Positions 17,138 to 26,445 of a DNA stretch of 64,000 bases are shown one piece after another. Positions within the stretch are counted from its first letter, which is position 1; each line of letters starts with the position of its first letter. The notes beneath the pieces were generated by a model that saw nothing but the letters and a program-made list of their open reading frames with translations, was not told the DNA's origin and ran no database searches. The stretch lies in assembly GCF_900114475.1 (NCBI RefSeq), contig NZ_FOTE01000001.1:784229-848228 (forward strand). The letters run 5' to 3'. The position numbers and the translations under genes were made by a program. Origin of the DNA: Paenibacillus sp. 1_12. Its GTDB lineage: Bacteria > Bacillota > Bacilli > Paenibacillales > NBRC-103111.

Positions 17138-17214
17138 ATCGCCCGCCTTCCAATAGCTATAGATTACAGCAGTTCACGACAGCTGTAATCTATAGCTTGG
17201 TCGGGCGGCGATCC
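17138..17214 (-). promoter_or_regulatory. Long 5'-leader hairpin that buries the exporter ribosome site
   Basis: Perfect 16-base arms AGCTATAGATTACAGC (17155-17170) and GCTGTAATCTATAGCT (17182-17197) enclose an 11-base loop. Outside them, ATCGCC... on the 5' side of the mRNA can pair with GGCGAT... on the 3' side, extending the stem to within a few bases of the exporter ATG and covering its AAGGCGGG ribosome site. There is no U-run, so it is more likely a translational or stability control element than a terminator. Confidence 0.6.
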
Positions 17215-17318
17215 AATAACTATGAGCATGAACGCCCACCATTTTTTATAAAAGCGACCCTACTGCAGGCGCTTGTGTGCTTATCTTCCTTACAGCAATA
17301 AGTCTTGTGTACGAGCTC

Positions 17319-18551
17319 TTAGGATGTTGATGCTTTGCGACGCACCATAAAAACGTATACGAGCACAGATCCTACGGATGTGCAGGCAATGACGAGGCCC
17401 ATCGGCACAGCAGATTGACTTCCTCCCAGTCCAACAAGCGGAGCTACAACGCCACCCAGCAAAAGCGAAAGTACACCGAGCAAGGCCGAAGCTGTGCCTG
17501 CGGATTTGCTTTGATTTTGCATCGCTAATGAGAATCCGGTTGAGGATACGATACCCACACTCGACACGACCATAAACAGAGCAGGAAGAATCGCATATAA
17601 TCCCGCACCCGTTACGATCATGAGCAGCAGCAGCACACCGCCACAAGAAGAAATTCCGAGGCCCGCGATCAGCAGCTTCGTTTCACCTAATCGACCGACC
17701 AGCCTGCCCGTAATTTGACCTGCAATAATGATACCAAGACCATTGATTCCGAAAAATACGGCGAACATTTGCGGTGACACAAGGAAAATTTCCTGTAGGA
17801 CGAACGGGGACCCCGATATATAAGCAAACATAGCGGCAAAAACAAGCCCTTGAGCAATCGCGTACCCCATAAACACTCGGTCTACCAGAAGACCGCGAAA
17901 GGTTGACAAGGTATTGCCGATGCCACCCTTGGAACGCATTTGATTCGGCAGCGTTTCACGTAAACCGAAGAACACGGCGGCAAGCATCACGATACCTAAC
18001 ACACATAATACGATGAATACGCCGTGCCAGGAGGTTACCCGCATAAGCTGTCCTCCGGCAATCGGAGCAAGGATCGGTGCTACACCGTTCACCAGCATCA
18101 AAAGTGTAAAAAACTTCGTCAGCTCCGTACCCGAATACAGATCCCGTACTATGGCACGAGAGATGACGATACCTGCAGAACCAGCGAGTCCCTGGACAAA
18201 GCGGAGTACGATCAGACTTTCAACTGACGGACTGAATGCACATAACAGGGAGGTTAGGGCATACAGAGCAAGACCGATCAGAAGCGGCATTCGACGGCCG
18301 CGGACGTCACTGATCGGACCGGCAAATAATTGGCCAAGTGCAGATCCAAGCAGAAAAAAAGTAAGACTAAGCTGAACGAGAGACGCACTGGTGCTGTACT
18401 CCCCGGCTATTGCAGGCAATGCCGGCAAATACATGTCAATGGACAGCGGGGCAAAGGCCGCCAGAGAACCGAGCACAAGCACCATCCACAGCCGATTCCC
18501 TCGAGCGACCGGCTGAGGTGCTGCTTTAGCAGTATTGATTGAACTATTCAT
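17319..18551 (-). CDS. Bcr/CflA-family multidrug MFS exporter
   Basis: A 410-residue, 12-helix major facilitator. The Bcr/CflA hallmark near the N-terminus is SIDMYLPALPAIAGEYSTS. The loop 2-3 motif is GPISDVRGRRMPLLIGLALY, and RFVQGLAGSAGIVISRAIVRDL marks helix 4. Members export drugs such as bicyclomycin or chloramphenicol, or sulfonamides, by proton antiport. It is encoded just upstream of the exporter/GNAT operon in the same direction, with 185 bases between, so it could be an independent resistance gene. Confidence 0.9.
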   Translation of the reverse strand: MNSSINTAKAAPQPVARGNRLWMVLVLGSLAAFAPLSIDMYLPALPAIAGEYSTSASLVQLSLTFFLLGSALGQLFAGPISDVRGRRMPLLIGLALYALTSLLCAFSPSVESLIVLRFVQGLAGSAGIVISRAIVRDLYSGTELTKFFTLLMLVNGVAPILAPIAGGQLMRVTSWHGVFIVLCVLGIVMLAAVFFGLRETLPNQMRSKGGIGNTLSTFRGLLVDRVFMGYAIAQGLVFAAMFAYISGSPFVLQEIFLVSPQMFAVFFGINGLGIIIAGQITGRLVGRLGETKLLIAGLGISSCGGVLLLLMIVTGAGLYAILPALFMVVSSVGIVSSTGFSLAMQNQSKSAGTASALLGVLSLLLGGVVAPLVGLGGSQSAVPMGLVIACTSVGSVLVYVFMVRRKASTS

Positions 18552-18634
18552 TCTAATTCGTTAACCACCTTTATAGAAAATAACATTTTCAAAGCTTACT
18601 CGATGAAGATACATTTGTGTAATAGTTCCCAATA

Positions 18635-19024
18635 TTATAAAGTATCGATCAAAAATCGTATCGCTTCGGATAAGTCCAGCTTATTCTCTTGGCAATAGTT
18701 ATTTAATTTCGCATAAGCGGCATCATCCAGACGCACATGAATGGAGTGATTCATCTTTTCGCAGCTGGACTTCTTCGGTCGTCCTCTTCCGATTCTTCGT
18801 TGACCTTGCTCATCCTTCCAGACGAGAAGTGTGATATACCCCTGCTGCTTAATGCAGGTATCGCCATCATTCTCTGCCCAGACCAAAGCGGCATTCTGCT
18901 CATGCTTCTTCATGTACTCCGCAAGTGAATCACCTTCCAGACCTTTAGCATGGCCTTTCTGCATAAACTTTTGCTGTATAAACGCCCGGTACTGCTCCCA
19001 TGATTCGAAAGTGAGCTCCTTCAT
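18635..19024 (-). CDS. Protein with C-terminal ribbon-helix-helix-like motif
   Basis: A 129-residue protein. The ATG at 19024 is preceded by AAGGAGGAG; an upstream extension lacks a ribosome site. Residues ~85-95 are basic (RRIGRGRPKKS). The last 38 (SIHVRLDDAAYAKLNNYCQE to FLIDTL) fit a ribbon-helix-helix strand and two helices, as in CopG/Arc regulators. A DNA-binding role is inferred. No partner toxin is seen. It may be a single-gene unit. Confidence 0.65.
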   Translation of the reverse strand: MKELTFESWEQYRAFIQQKFMQKGHAKGLEGDSLAEYMKKHEQNAALVWAENDGDTCIKQQGYITLLVWKDEQGQRRIGRGRPKKSSCEKMNHSIHVRLDDAAYAKLNNYCQENKLDLSEAIRFLIDTL

Positions 19025-19156
19025 AGCTCCTCCTTTATTTATTGTTCTACAAAAAATAATATCACGTTTTGGCTGATTTGCAATGGTTTTACACAATGAA
19101 CATGAGATGAACGATGTTTTCTAACTCACAGTACGCAGCAACACCAGATCTTATAC

Positions 19157-19181
19157 AAAAAAAAGACGCTCAATGAGCGTC
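19157..19181 (-). terminator. Terminator after the glycosidase-like gene
   Basis: GACGCTC / GAGCGTC with a three-base loop, followed on the minus strand by eight T residues. It lies 16 bases past the stop at 19197. Confidence 0.85.
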
Positions 19182-19196
19182 CTACATCCCAATTGC

Positions 19197-21257
19197 CTAT
19201 ATCCATTTCGACAAGCCTTCAAAGCGGACCTCCCACGTGCCATCGGTCGGAAAACCTGGTGCATGTATGTCTGGACCGTCATCCCATCCGCATGCCATCA
19301 TGGCAACCGCAGTTAATAGCCCACCATTGCCAGGCAGGTACGCCATCAGACCCGCATTCTGATAATTATGTCCATTAGGTAAATACGTATTTTTCACTTC
19401 GTCCCGCAGTAAAATATTTACCGCTAAACGCCCATCCTCCAAGCGACCTGCCGTCATTGCGGCCATCGGGAAGTCCCAGCCCCAAGAGGTGGGCCAGTTC
19501 CATTCCTTCATCACCTTGAGTAGAGTTGCCTTCATCACATCACGGTCCACCTTTTTGCCTGGCAATATGCCAAAAGCACCTAGCATCGAAGGATGATCGG
19601 TATTGTCAGTCAGGAACGTATCAGGACGATTTTCGTGAGCGATATAGACACCGTCATGGACAGGAAGCTTGGACAGTAGCTCGGCAATCCGATTCCATTC
19701 CGTTGATGTCTCCAGCCCGAGCCGCGAAAGCCATTCCTGGGCGATCTCCAATCCTTGCTTCCAGTACTCCAGCTCAAAGGTCGGATTCCACGTTTCCTCT
19801 GCAGCAAAGTTTTCCTGCGCTGGAATCAACGGCGGGCCCAGTACATAACGCTGCTCCTTCTCCTCCCATACCGCATATGAAGCCATAAATTCCGCTGACT
19901 GCAGGACGATATCGGCGAAATCATTCAGTGTTTCCTGTGTAGGCTCGGAACGATAGCACAGCTCTGCATAAATAATAGGGTGAGGCTGCTGCCAGATGAG
20001 CAAATTCCCGATCTGGGAAGGGCTTTGCCGGCCATCCGGACCCACCATCTTGGGCCATCTGGCTCCCGAATATCCTTGATCCCGTGCAAGCTTTTGCGCT
20101 ACTGGCAATATATCGCGGTACCAACCAAGACTCTTTTTAAGCAAATGAGTACGTCCCCACAATGCAAAATGCACTGCATGCCACCAATGCATTTCCAAAT
20201 GAAATTTGCCATACCATGAATTATATAATAATCCGGTTTCCTGAGGGGGAAGCGAACCGGCACAGTGAATCGCCGTAACGAATTGTGACAGCACAATGCG
20301 TCTTTCTAACTCATAAGCACCCGCATCAGAGCTGCCTGCGAGCTCGACAGCTCCGCCACTCAGCCAAAACTGCTCCCAGTGCTCGATACTGGCAGCCCGA
20401 ATCTCATCAAAGGTAAGCGCTGTCAGTTCGAGTGAATCGGGCATAAATCCGAGCACGATGGAGAACGTATGGCCATTTCGGCTTGGAACAATCCGATATT
20501 GATGAGACCCTTCCTGCTCAATCTCCCCTTCATTCCAATGACAAGCTACTTGATAGTGGTCTTCGTCCAAAGTCCGTTCAAATGTACCGCTGCCGGCTGT
20601 TCCCTCTACCCAATCTGTACGGTGCGTTTCATGCTCCCATTCCAGGTCAAGTGCGTTACGCCATTCCTTGGCAACCATAGTTGACGAAGGAAACCGGATG
20701 GACAATTGCAGCAAGCCCGCTTCAATTAACGGGGATTCGATATGTATACCCAGCTGATCAGAATCAGGATGGCAGCAGGTGATGACCTTGACAGAAGCTC
20801 CTGATACCCTAAATTCACTTGTCAGGACACCTTCCCACAGGTTCAGCTGCTGCACGGTTTGCTCCAATTGTTCAATACCGATCCTTTTGCCATCTGGTGT
20901 CAAGAGCACAAGTCCGATCTGTCCCAGCTGCAGACGATGTGGGTTTTGTCTCAGCCAGTGGAAAATATCCGGCTTATTTCCCGGCTCAAATGGGTACTCC
21001 ACTTGACGACCATTGGTTTCAAAGGACTGCATGGGAGCATCATCCAGTGTATACTGGCTGCCTCCTGTTTGGTGCCAGCCCCACTGTGATTGTGTGCCAA
21101 GCGGCATTTGATACGACTCTGGAAAGCTTTGCAAGCCAGTGAGATCGGCTGTAAAAGCAAACTCGCCATTTCCGACAGTTAGCGGAGATAAAGGGTTCAA
21201 TTCTTTGATAATGGGATGATGCCGGTTTACTAATGCTTTTCTGTCAATGGATTTCAT
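19197..21257 (-). CDS. Six-hairpin glycosidase-like protein of unknown substrate
   Basis: A 686-residue cytoplasmic protein without signal peptide. The N-terminal third is beta-rich. The C-terminal part carries Trp-rich (alpha/alpha)6-barrel style segments (LEMHWWHAVHFALWG, GARWPKMVGPDGRQSPSQIG, WNPTFELEYWKQGLEIA, WGWDFPMAAMTAGRL) like those of GH65/GH95-type enzymes. Glu and Asp residues in these blocks could be catalytic but I cannot assign them. ATG 21257 is preceded by GAAGGAGG. It follows the glucarate genes on the same strand but has a separate terminator between, so it is likely its own unit. Family placement is tentative. Confidence 0.65.
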   Translation of the reverse strand: MKSIDRKALVNRHHPIIKELNPLSPLTVGNGEFAFTADLTGLQSFPESYQMPLGTQSQWGWHQTGGSQYTLDDAPMQSFETNGRQVEYPFEPGNKPDIFHWLRQNPHRLQLGQIGLVLLTPDGKRIGIEQLEQTVQQLNLWEGVLTSEFRVSGASVKVITCCHPDSDQLGIHIESPLIEAGLLQLSIRFPSSTMVAKEWRNALDLEWEHETHRTDWVEGTAGSGTFERTLDEDHYQVACHWNEGEIEQEGSHQYRIVPSRNGHTFSIVLGFMPDSLELTALTFDEIRAASIEHWEQFWLSGGAVELAGSSDAGAYELERRIVLSQFVTAIHCAGSLPPQETGLLYNSWYGKFHLEMHWWHAVHFALWGRTHLLKKSLGWYRDILPVAQKLARDQGYSGARWPKMVGPDGRQSPSQIGNLLIWQQPHPIIYAELCYRSEPTQETLNDFADIVLQSAEFMASYAVWEEKEQRYVLGPPLIPAQENFAAEETWNPTFELEYWKQGLEIAQEWLSRLGLETSTEWNRIAELLSKLPVHDGVYIAHENRPDTFLTDNTDHPSMLGAFGILPGKKVDRDVMKATLLKVMKEWNWPTSWGWDFPMAAMTAGRLEDGRLAVNILLRDEVKNTYLPNGHNYQNAGLMAYLPGNGGLLTAVAMMACGWDDGPDIHAPGFPTDGTWEVRFEGLSKWI

Positions 21258-21332
21258 ATGGACCTCCTTCAAATAATGGTAAAAGGATATATGGTTACCC
21301 TTTCCAGTATAAGCCTGCCAAAGTATAAAGAC

Positions 21333-21360
21333 AAAAAAGGAGAGCCAATGAGCCTCCTCT
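21333..21360 (-). terminator. Terminator after the glucarate dehydratase gene
   Basis: On the minus strand AGGAGGC / GCTCTCCT forms a stem with one bulge and is followed by TTTTTT. It lies about 10 bases past the stop at 21371. Confidence 0.75.
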
Positions 21361-21370
21361 TTGTACCTTT

Positions 21371-22726
21371 TTAGTCGATCAGGCAGGGACGTTTATTATT
21401 AAACTTCCAGCCTGGTTTTAGATACTGCATGGCTATAGCATCGTCTCTTGCTCCCAGCGCCTTCTCCAGATAGAGCCGATGAGCGCTTTCAAGCTGCTCC
21501 ATATCGATATCAATGCCAAGTCCTGGCTTTGTCGGAACCGTGATCTTACCTTCGATAATTCGCAAAGGCTCCTTGGTCAGTCCTTGACCGTCCTGCCATA
21601 TCCAATGCGTATCAATCGCCGTAATATGTCCGGGTGCTGCTGCGGCAACATGCGTAAACATGGCCAGAGAAATATCAAAATGATTGTTCGAATGCGAGCC
21701 CCACGTCAACCCCCACTCGTTGCACATTTGCGCCACACGAATTGAACCCTGCATCGTCCAGAAATGCGGATCGGCCAAAGGAATATCGACTGAGCCTAGT
21801 TGAATCGCGTGACCCATCTCCCGCCAATCGCAGGCAATCATGTTGGTAGCGGTAGGCAGTCCGGTTGATCGTCTGAATTCAGCCATGATCTCGCGGCCGG
21901 AATAACCTTTCTCCGCACCGCAAGGGTCCTCGGCATAAGCCAGCACATGCTGTTGACCACGGCACAGACGGATTGCTTCCTCTAACGACCATGCGCCATT
22001 CGGATCAAGTGTAATTCTCGCCTGTGGAAACCGCTCAGCTAGTGCCGTAACCGCCTCCAACTCCTCCGAGCCGCGAAGCACACCACCTTTTAGCTTAAAA
22101 TCGTTGAAGCCGTACCGCTTATGTGCGGCTTCAGCCAGCCGTACAACAGAATCTGTCGTAAGCGCTTCCTCATGACGCAGACGCAGCCAATCATCCTCGG
22201 CATTCAAATCATCTTGGTAAGGCAAATCCGTCTTGCTGCGGTCCCCAATGTAGAACAGATAACCGAGCATTTCCACGGACTCGCGCTGCTGGCCCTCACC
22301 CAGCAGTGCGGCAACAGGTACGCCAAGATATTGTCCCAGCAGATCGAGTAATGCAGCCTCAAGAGCAGTAACGGCATGGATCGTAATCCGTGAATCAAAA
22401 GTTTGCAACCCCCGTCCACCAGCATCCCTATCAGCAAAGCTCCTGCGTACTTTGCCGAGAATATGGTTATACGTACCAATGGATTGACCTACGACAAGCA
22501 CTCTCGCATCCTCAAGCGTTTGCCGAATCCGTTCGCCTCCAGGCACTTCGCCAATCCCCGTACGTCCTGAATTATCCTGAAGAATGACCACATTTCGTGT
22601 AAAATAGGGGCTATGGGCACCGCTCAAATTGAGCAGCATACTGTCATAGCCCGCCACAGGAATAACTCGCATTTCCGTAATAATCGGTGTTCCCTGTGCG
22701 CTGTCTTGTTTCAGTTGAGCATTCAT
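21371..22726 (-). CDS. gudD: D-glucarate dehydratase
   Basis: A 451-residue enolase-superfamily enzyme, the usual GudD length. It converts D-glucarate to 5-dehydro-4-deoxy-D-glucarate. The catalytic KxK motif is FKLKGG, metal ligands are in TLDPNGAW and AYAEDPCG, and the general-base His is in [10 protein letters not shown]. It is last in the operon KdgD - aldehyde dehydrogenase - GudD, which completes conversion of glucarate to 2-oxoglutarate. Confidence 0.92.
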   Translation of the reverse strand: MNAQLKQDSAQGTPIITEMRVIPVAGYDSMLLNLSGAHSPYFTRNVVILQDNSGRTGIGEVPGGERIRQTLEDARVLVVGQSIGTYNHILGKVRRSFADRDAGGRGLQTFDSRITIHAVTALEAALLDLLGQYLGVPVAALLGEGQQRESVEMLGYLFYIGDRSKTDLPYQDDLNAEDDWLRLRHEEALTTDSVVRLAEAAHKRYGFNDFKLKGGVLRGSEELEAVTALAERFPQARITLDPNGAWSLEEAIRLCRGQQHVLAYAEDPCGAEKGYSGREIMAEFRRSTGLPTATNMIACDWREMGHAIQLGSVDIPLADPHFWTMQGSIRVAQMCNEWGLTWGSHSNNHFDISLAMFTHVAAAAPGHITAIDTHWIWQDGQGLTKEPLRIIEGKITVPTKPGLGIDIDMEQLESAHRLYLEKALGARDDAIAMQYLKPGWKFNNKRPCLID

Positions 22727-22775
22727 AGTTTCACTCCACTCCTATTCAAGTTTGGAAGAACGGTGAGCCCGCAAG

Positions 22776-24242
22776 TCAGGATTTGATAAAGACTGTTTTA
22801 ATCGATGTATAAAACTCTATGGCAGCGCGTCCCTGCTCACGAGAATGAGAGCTCGATTGCTTCATCCCACCGAACGGGGCCTGCAGCTCAACTCCAGCGC
22901 TTTCCGCATTGATGCGCACAAGCCCTGCTTCCATTTCATTGATAAAGGACAGCATGTGGTCAATTCGAGTTGTGAATATGGAGGCACTCAGTCCGTACTC
23001 CACATCGTTAGCAAGCGCCAATGCTTCTTCTACGGAATCGACCTTCATCAGAGCAAGCACAGGTCCAAAAATTTCCTCCTGAGCAATTGTCATTCCCGTG
23101 GTTACTTCTGTAAATACCGTCGGCTGAACAAAATACCCATGGTCATAGCCTTGGCCCTGCAACCGATGCCCGCCAGCAATCAGCTTCCCACCTTCTTCCT
23201 TGGCTTTTTCTATATAGGAGAGTACTTTATTCAGTTGATTTTCGTTCGCACAAGGACCCATCCAGATGCCGTCTTTCATGCCATCGCCTACGGTAATTTG
23301 CTGTACCTTTTGCAGCAGCTTGTCCTGAAAGGCCTCAAACACCTCACTTTGAACAATGACCCGGCTTGTTGCCGTACATTTCTGTCCAGTGGAGCGTAGG
23401 CCCCCGCTAATCGTTGCATCCACGGCAAGATCCAGATTGGCATCGGCTGTGACAATAACCGGATTTTTGCCACCCATTTCCAGCTGGTATTTGGCACCGC
23501 GCGCCAGAGCCCACTGCCCGATCCGTTTGCCTACTGCTCCTGAACCGGTAAAGGTAATACCGTGAACATCAGGGTGCTCAACCAGCCCTTGACCGATGAC
23601 AGGGCCAGAGCCGTTAATCATATTCACGACCCCAGCAGGAAAACCTGCTGCTGCAAAGCACTCAATTACCTTGGCGCAAGTAATTCCCGTTTCCGCCGCA
23701 GGTTTAATGACTACGGTATTGCCGTAGATCAAAGCCGGAGCCATTTTCCAGATCGGAATCGCAACCGGAAAGTTCCATGGCGTTATCACGCCTACTACAC
23801 CGAGCGGAACCCGCGTGGTCAGCATCAGTGCTTCACTGTCTGTGGAGGGAATCACATCTCCGATTGAACGCATGCCTTCTCCTGCATAATAACGTAAAAT
23901 GGCAACACCTCTCGCGGTTTCACCCTTGGCCTCCGGAAACGTTTTGCCCATTTCTCTGGTCATCGTTTCGGCAATTTCATCTATTCTGCTCTCCAGAATA
24001 GCGGCTGCCTTGAATAAGTAGTCACCGCGTGCGCTGCCAGACAGCTTTTTCCATGCTTGGGATGCTTGCTTCGCACTCGACACCGCCAGATTCAAATCGT
24101 CCAGAGAGGACATAGGGATCGATCCAAGCTTATCGTTCGTATTAGCTGGATTGCTTCGGACCTCCACTTCACCTGTGGATGCTGACGTCCATTGTCCATT
24201 GATATAGTTAAAGTAAGTCTGAATTTCAGTCGTGCTGCTCAT
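22776..24242 (-). CDS. gucD: 2-oxoglutarate semialdehyde dehydrogenase (aldehyde dehydrogenase family)
   Basis: A 488-residue NAD(P)-dependent aldehyde dehydrogenase. The catalytic Cys lies in [12 protein letters not shown], the catalytic Glu in [10 protein letters not shown], and the cofactor site in [12 protein letters not shown]. Between KdgD and GudD genes its substrate should be 2,5-dioxopentanoate (2-oxoglutarate semialdehyde), giving 2-oxoglutarate, as for Bacillus YcbD/GucD. GAGGAG precedes the ATG by 7 bases. Confidence 0.88.
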   Translation of the reverse strand: MSSTTEIQTYFNYINGQWTSASTGEVEVRSNPANTNDKLGSIPMSSLDDLNLAVSSAKQASQAWKKLSGSARGDYLFKAAAILESRIDEIAETMTREMGKTFPEAKGETARGVAILRYYAGEGMRSIGDVIPSTDSEALMLTTRVPLGVVGVITPWNFPVAIPIWKMAPALIYGNTVVIKPAAETGITCAKVIECFAAAGFPAGVVNMINGSGPVIGQGLVEHPDVHGITFTGSGAVGKRIGQWALARGAKYQLEMGGKNPVIVTADANLDLAVDATISGGLRSTGQKCTATSRVIVQSEVFEAFQDKLLQKVQQITVGDGMKDGIWMGPCANENQLNKVLSYIEKAKEEGGKLIAGGHRLQGQGYDHGYFVQPTVFTEVTTGMTIAQEEIFGPVLALMKVDSVEEALALANDVEYGLSASIFTTRIDHMLSFINEMEAGLVRINAESAGVELQAPFGGMKQSSSHSREQGRAAIEFYTSIKTVFIKS

Positions 24243-24436
24243 GGTTGGTCTCCTCGTCTTATAGAATTATGATGCTATATAAGTTGAAGCAAAAATCCGG
24301 ATAGCAGGTAGGCGCTGCGAAAGCAGACCCTTCCTCCCATCGCTGTTGCAGCTGGATTGTTTGTATTCATATCCCCATAGGGGTAACAATCCGTCTGCAA
24401 GGTGAACACTTCGTTTCTCTAGAAGTAAACTTCGGT

Positions 24437-25366
24437 TTATGATTTCACAGCCTTAGGAAATTTCTCAAAAGCAATCTGGATAATTTGGGCTAGCTTGTCG
24501 TAATGATCTTTTTCCACCTGAATGATCGGTGCCCGAACTGTCCTACCTACCGGATGACCGACGATTTCCATTCCCGCTTTTATTAATGCAACGGCATAGC
24601 CTTTTCTTTGCTTGCGAATTTTGTTGATCGGCAGAATTACATGCTGGTACAGCTCATGGAGCAGGTCGTCATTGCGGTTCAGCAAAGCATCGAAGAACAG
24701 CGCCGAGATGTGCGGAATATAATTGGAGATCGCAGAAGAATACGATTTGAAGCCCAAGTTCACATAGGCAGGCATCGTGACCTCCGCCATCGGCATGCCA
24801 TTCAGCCACTCCAGGCGCTTACCAATGGTTTGTGTCAACTCAATATTCAAATCCATATTGCCCAAACCGTCCTTCAAGCCGACAAGCTGAGGAGCTTCTA
24901 CCAACCTTTGAAGCGTTTCCAAAGAACATATACAGTTATCACGCAGGTATACGATGGCATTCAAGTCCGTGCTTTTGATAATAGTATTCAAATATTGATA
25001 CAGACCCTCCTGCTCAGGCTCGATCAAATACGGTGGCAAAATTAAATATCCGTCAGCTCCGAGCTTAGCGGATAGCTCGGTTAATTCCAATGCATGGCTA
25101 ATATTGCCGCCAACTCCGGTATAGACAGGAACCTTACCTTTTGCAGCAGCAACAGCTACTTCAACCATAGACTTGTAATCATGATGAGACAGCGCGTGGA
25201 ATTCGCCCGATCCGCAGGCTATGAATATCGAGGACAGTCCCTCTTTGATCAAAAATTGGATGTTCGCTTCCAAAGCCTTCTCGTCCAGCTTTCCATGTTG
25301 ATCCATCGGCGCTACCGGAAATCCCAAAATTCCTGTTGGTGAATGTCTTACCTGATTCATGCTCAT
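24437..25366 (-). CDS. kdgD: 5-dehydro-4-deoxyglucarate dehydratase
   Basis: A 309-residue DapA/NAL-superfamily enzyme that dehydrates and decarboxylates 5-dehydro-4-deoxyglucarate to 2-oxoglutarate semialdehyde. The Schiff-base lysine is in LVGLKDGLGN and the Tyr of the family in AIVYLRDN; the N-terminal substrate motif is FIACGSGEFHAL. ATG 25366 follows AAAGGTGG by 5 bases; a second ATG two codons in is possible. It is the first enzyme gene after the GntR gene, about 50 bases away. Confidence 0.9.
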   Translation of the reverse strand: MSMNQVRHSPTGILGFPVAPMDQHGKLDEKALEANIQFLIKEGLSSIFIACGSGEFHALSHHDYKSMVEVAVAAAKGKVPVYTGVGGNISHALELTELSAKLGADGYLILPPYLIEPEQEGLYQYLNTIIKSTDLNAIVYLRDNCICSLETLQRLVEAPQLVGLKDGLGNMDLNIELTQTIGKRLEWLNGMPMAEVTMPAYVNLGFKSYSSAISNYIPHISALFFDALLNRNDDLLHELYQHVILPINKIRKQRKGYAVALIKAGMEIVGHPVGRTVRAPIIQVEKDHYDKLAQIIQIAFEKFPKAVKS

Positions 25367-25416
25367 TGCTCCACCTTTCATAATTTCATTCATTTATTAA
25401 AGCGGTTCACATGGGT

Positions 25417-26088
25417 TTATCCCAGACTTTTCAGCACTTTCGATCTTACATGGTTGAGATGATGATACATCGCTGAATGCGCTGCAAGCGGATCATGCTG
25501 CTGAAGCGCCTCAAATATCGCTTGATGCTCCCGCATCGTAGCCGTATGATCGCGATCCATCATAGGAATTTGCTTCTCTATTTCATCAAACATGTTCAGG
25601 AGTGGGTCGATACTGCCTTCGAGAATCGGATTGTTGGCGCTGTACGCTATCGTGCGGTGAAATTCTTTGTCGAGCCCCACATAGCCCTGTTTGCTTAGTG
25701 AGGTAGCACGTAAAACTTCAGCCAATTGTTCCAGCTGACTATCGGTAATTTTCTCAGCAGCCATCGTGACCAAGCCTAACTCCAACGACATTCTCGCATC
25801 CATCACAGCAGGAATATCTCCCGCTGACAAAGCCAGCATAATCGAAAACGGCTTACTGCCAATCTTATTGGAAAAAAAAGTGCCTTCACGCGTCTTTCTC
25901 TGGATCATCCCCATCGTCTCCAATGAGCTTAACGCTTCACGGAGAACCGGTCTGCTCACAAACAGCTTATCCGTAAGCTCTGCCTCCGTCGGCAATTTAT
26001 CTCCCGGATGAAGCTGTCCGCTTGTCAGCAGCTCAATAATTTGATCAACAACCTGCTTGGACATCGTTTCCCGTTTAATCGATTTCAT
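25417..26088 (-). CDS. GntR/FadR-family regulator of glucarate use
   Basis: A 223-residue regulator. The winged helix (QVVDQIIELLTSGQLHPGDK, LFVSRPVLREALSSLETMGM) is followed by a mainly helical FCD effector domain with the metal/ligand Asp and His residues (DKEFHRTIAYSANNP). It starts at ATG 26088 with AAAGGAAG 5 bases upstream. As first gene of the glucarate operon it most likely represses it and responds to glucarate or an intermediate. Two TTGT-type operator copies cover its promoter. Confidence 0.88.
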   Translation of the reverse strand: MKSIKRETMSKQVVDQIIELLTSGQLHPGDKLPTEAELTDKLFVSRPVLREALSSLETMGMIQRKTREGTFFSNKIGSKPFSIMLALSAGDIPAVMDARMSLELGLVTMAAEKITDSQLEQLAEVLRATSLSKQGYVGLDKEFHRTIAYSANNPILEGSIDPLLNMFDEIEKQIPMMDRDHTATMREHQAIFEALQQHDPLAAHSAMYHHLNHVRSKVLKSLG

Positions 26089-26160
26089 TGTTACTTCCTT
26101 TGGACCGGTTCCCATCCCTATCCCCCCTTTGAATCATACTTGTATTTATTAATTAGTCAT

Positions 26161-26189
26161 ATTGTAAGACAAATTAAATTGTGCGTCAA
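26161..26189 (-). promoter_or_regulatory. Promoter of the glucarate operon with two overlapping GntR-type operators
   Basis: On the minus strand TTGACG, 17 bases, TACAAT is a near-consensus SigA promoter 70-100 bases before the GntR ATG. TTGTAAGACAA (26162-26172) covers the -10, and TTGTGCGTCAA (26179-26189) covers the -35; the first is a perfect TTGT-N3-ACAA palindrome of FadR-type operators. Confidence 0.7.
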
Positions 26190-26445
26190 TTATAAATTTG
26201 GAGTTCTGGTCATCTGCATGACCCAATCAGCCAAACAGGAAGTTATGCCCTATATATTTTGTATTTGGCCGCACATCGGGACTTATTCACTGGACATCTA
26301 AAAGGAAAAATTTAGGATTTGTCGAATAAGTATTTCTACTAAAAATAAATAAATGAGCCTGCTGGTATGAATGTAGGTCTGAGCATGGTTTATGAGAGTC
26401 CGTTTAAGCGTATCATTGTGCATTTTAGATGGAGGGTGTGAGGAT

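Noticed and set aside
17138-17214. Rho-independent terminator of the MFS gene
   Set aside because: The hairpin is not followed by a U-run on the minus strand and lies next to the exporter start codon.
24360-24385. CCCCATAGGGG hairpin as a terminator or operator
   Set aside because: Four-base stem without a U-run, too weak to call.
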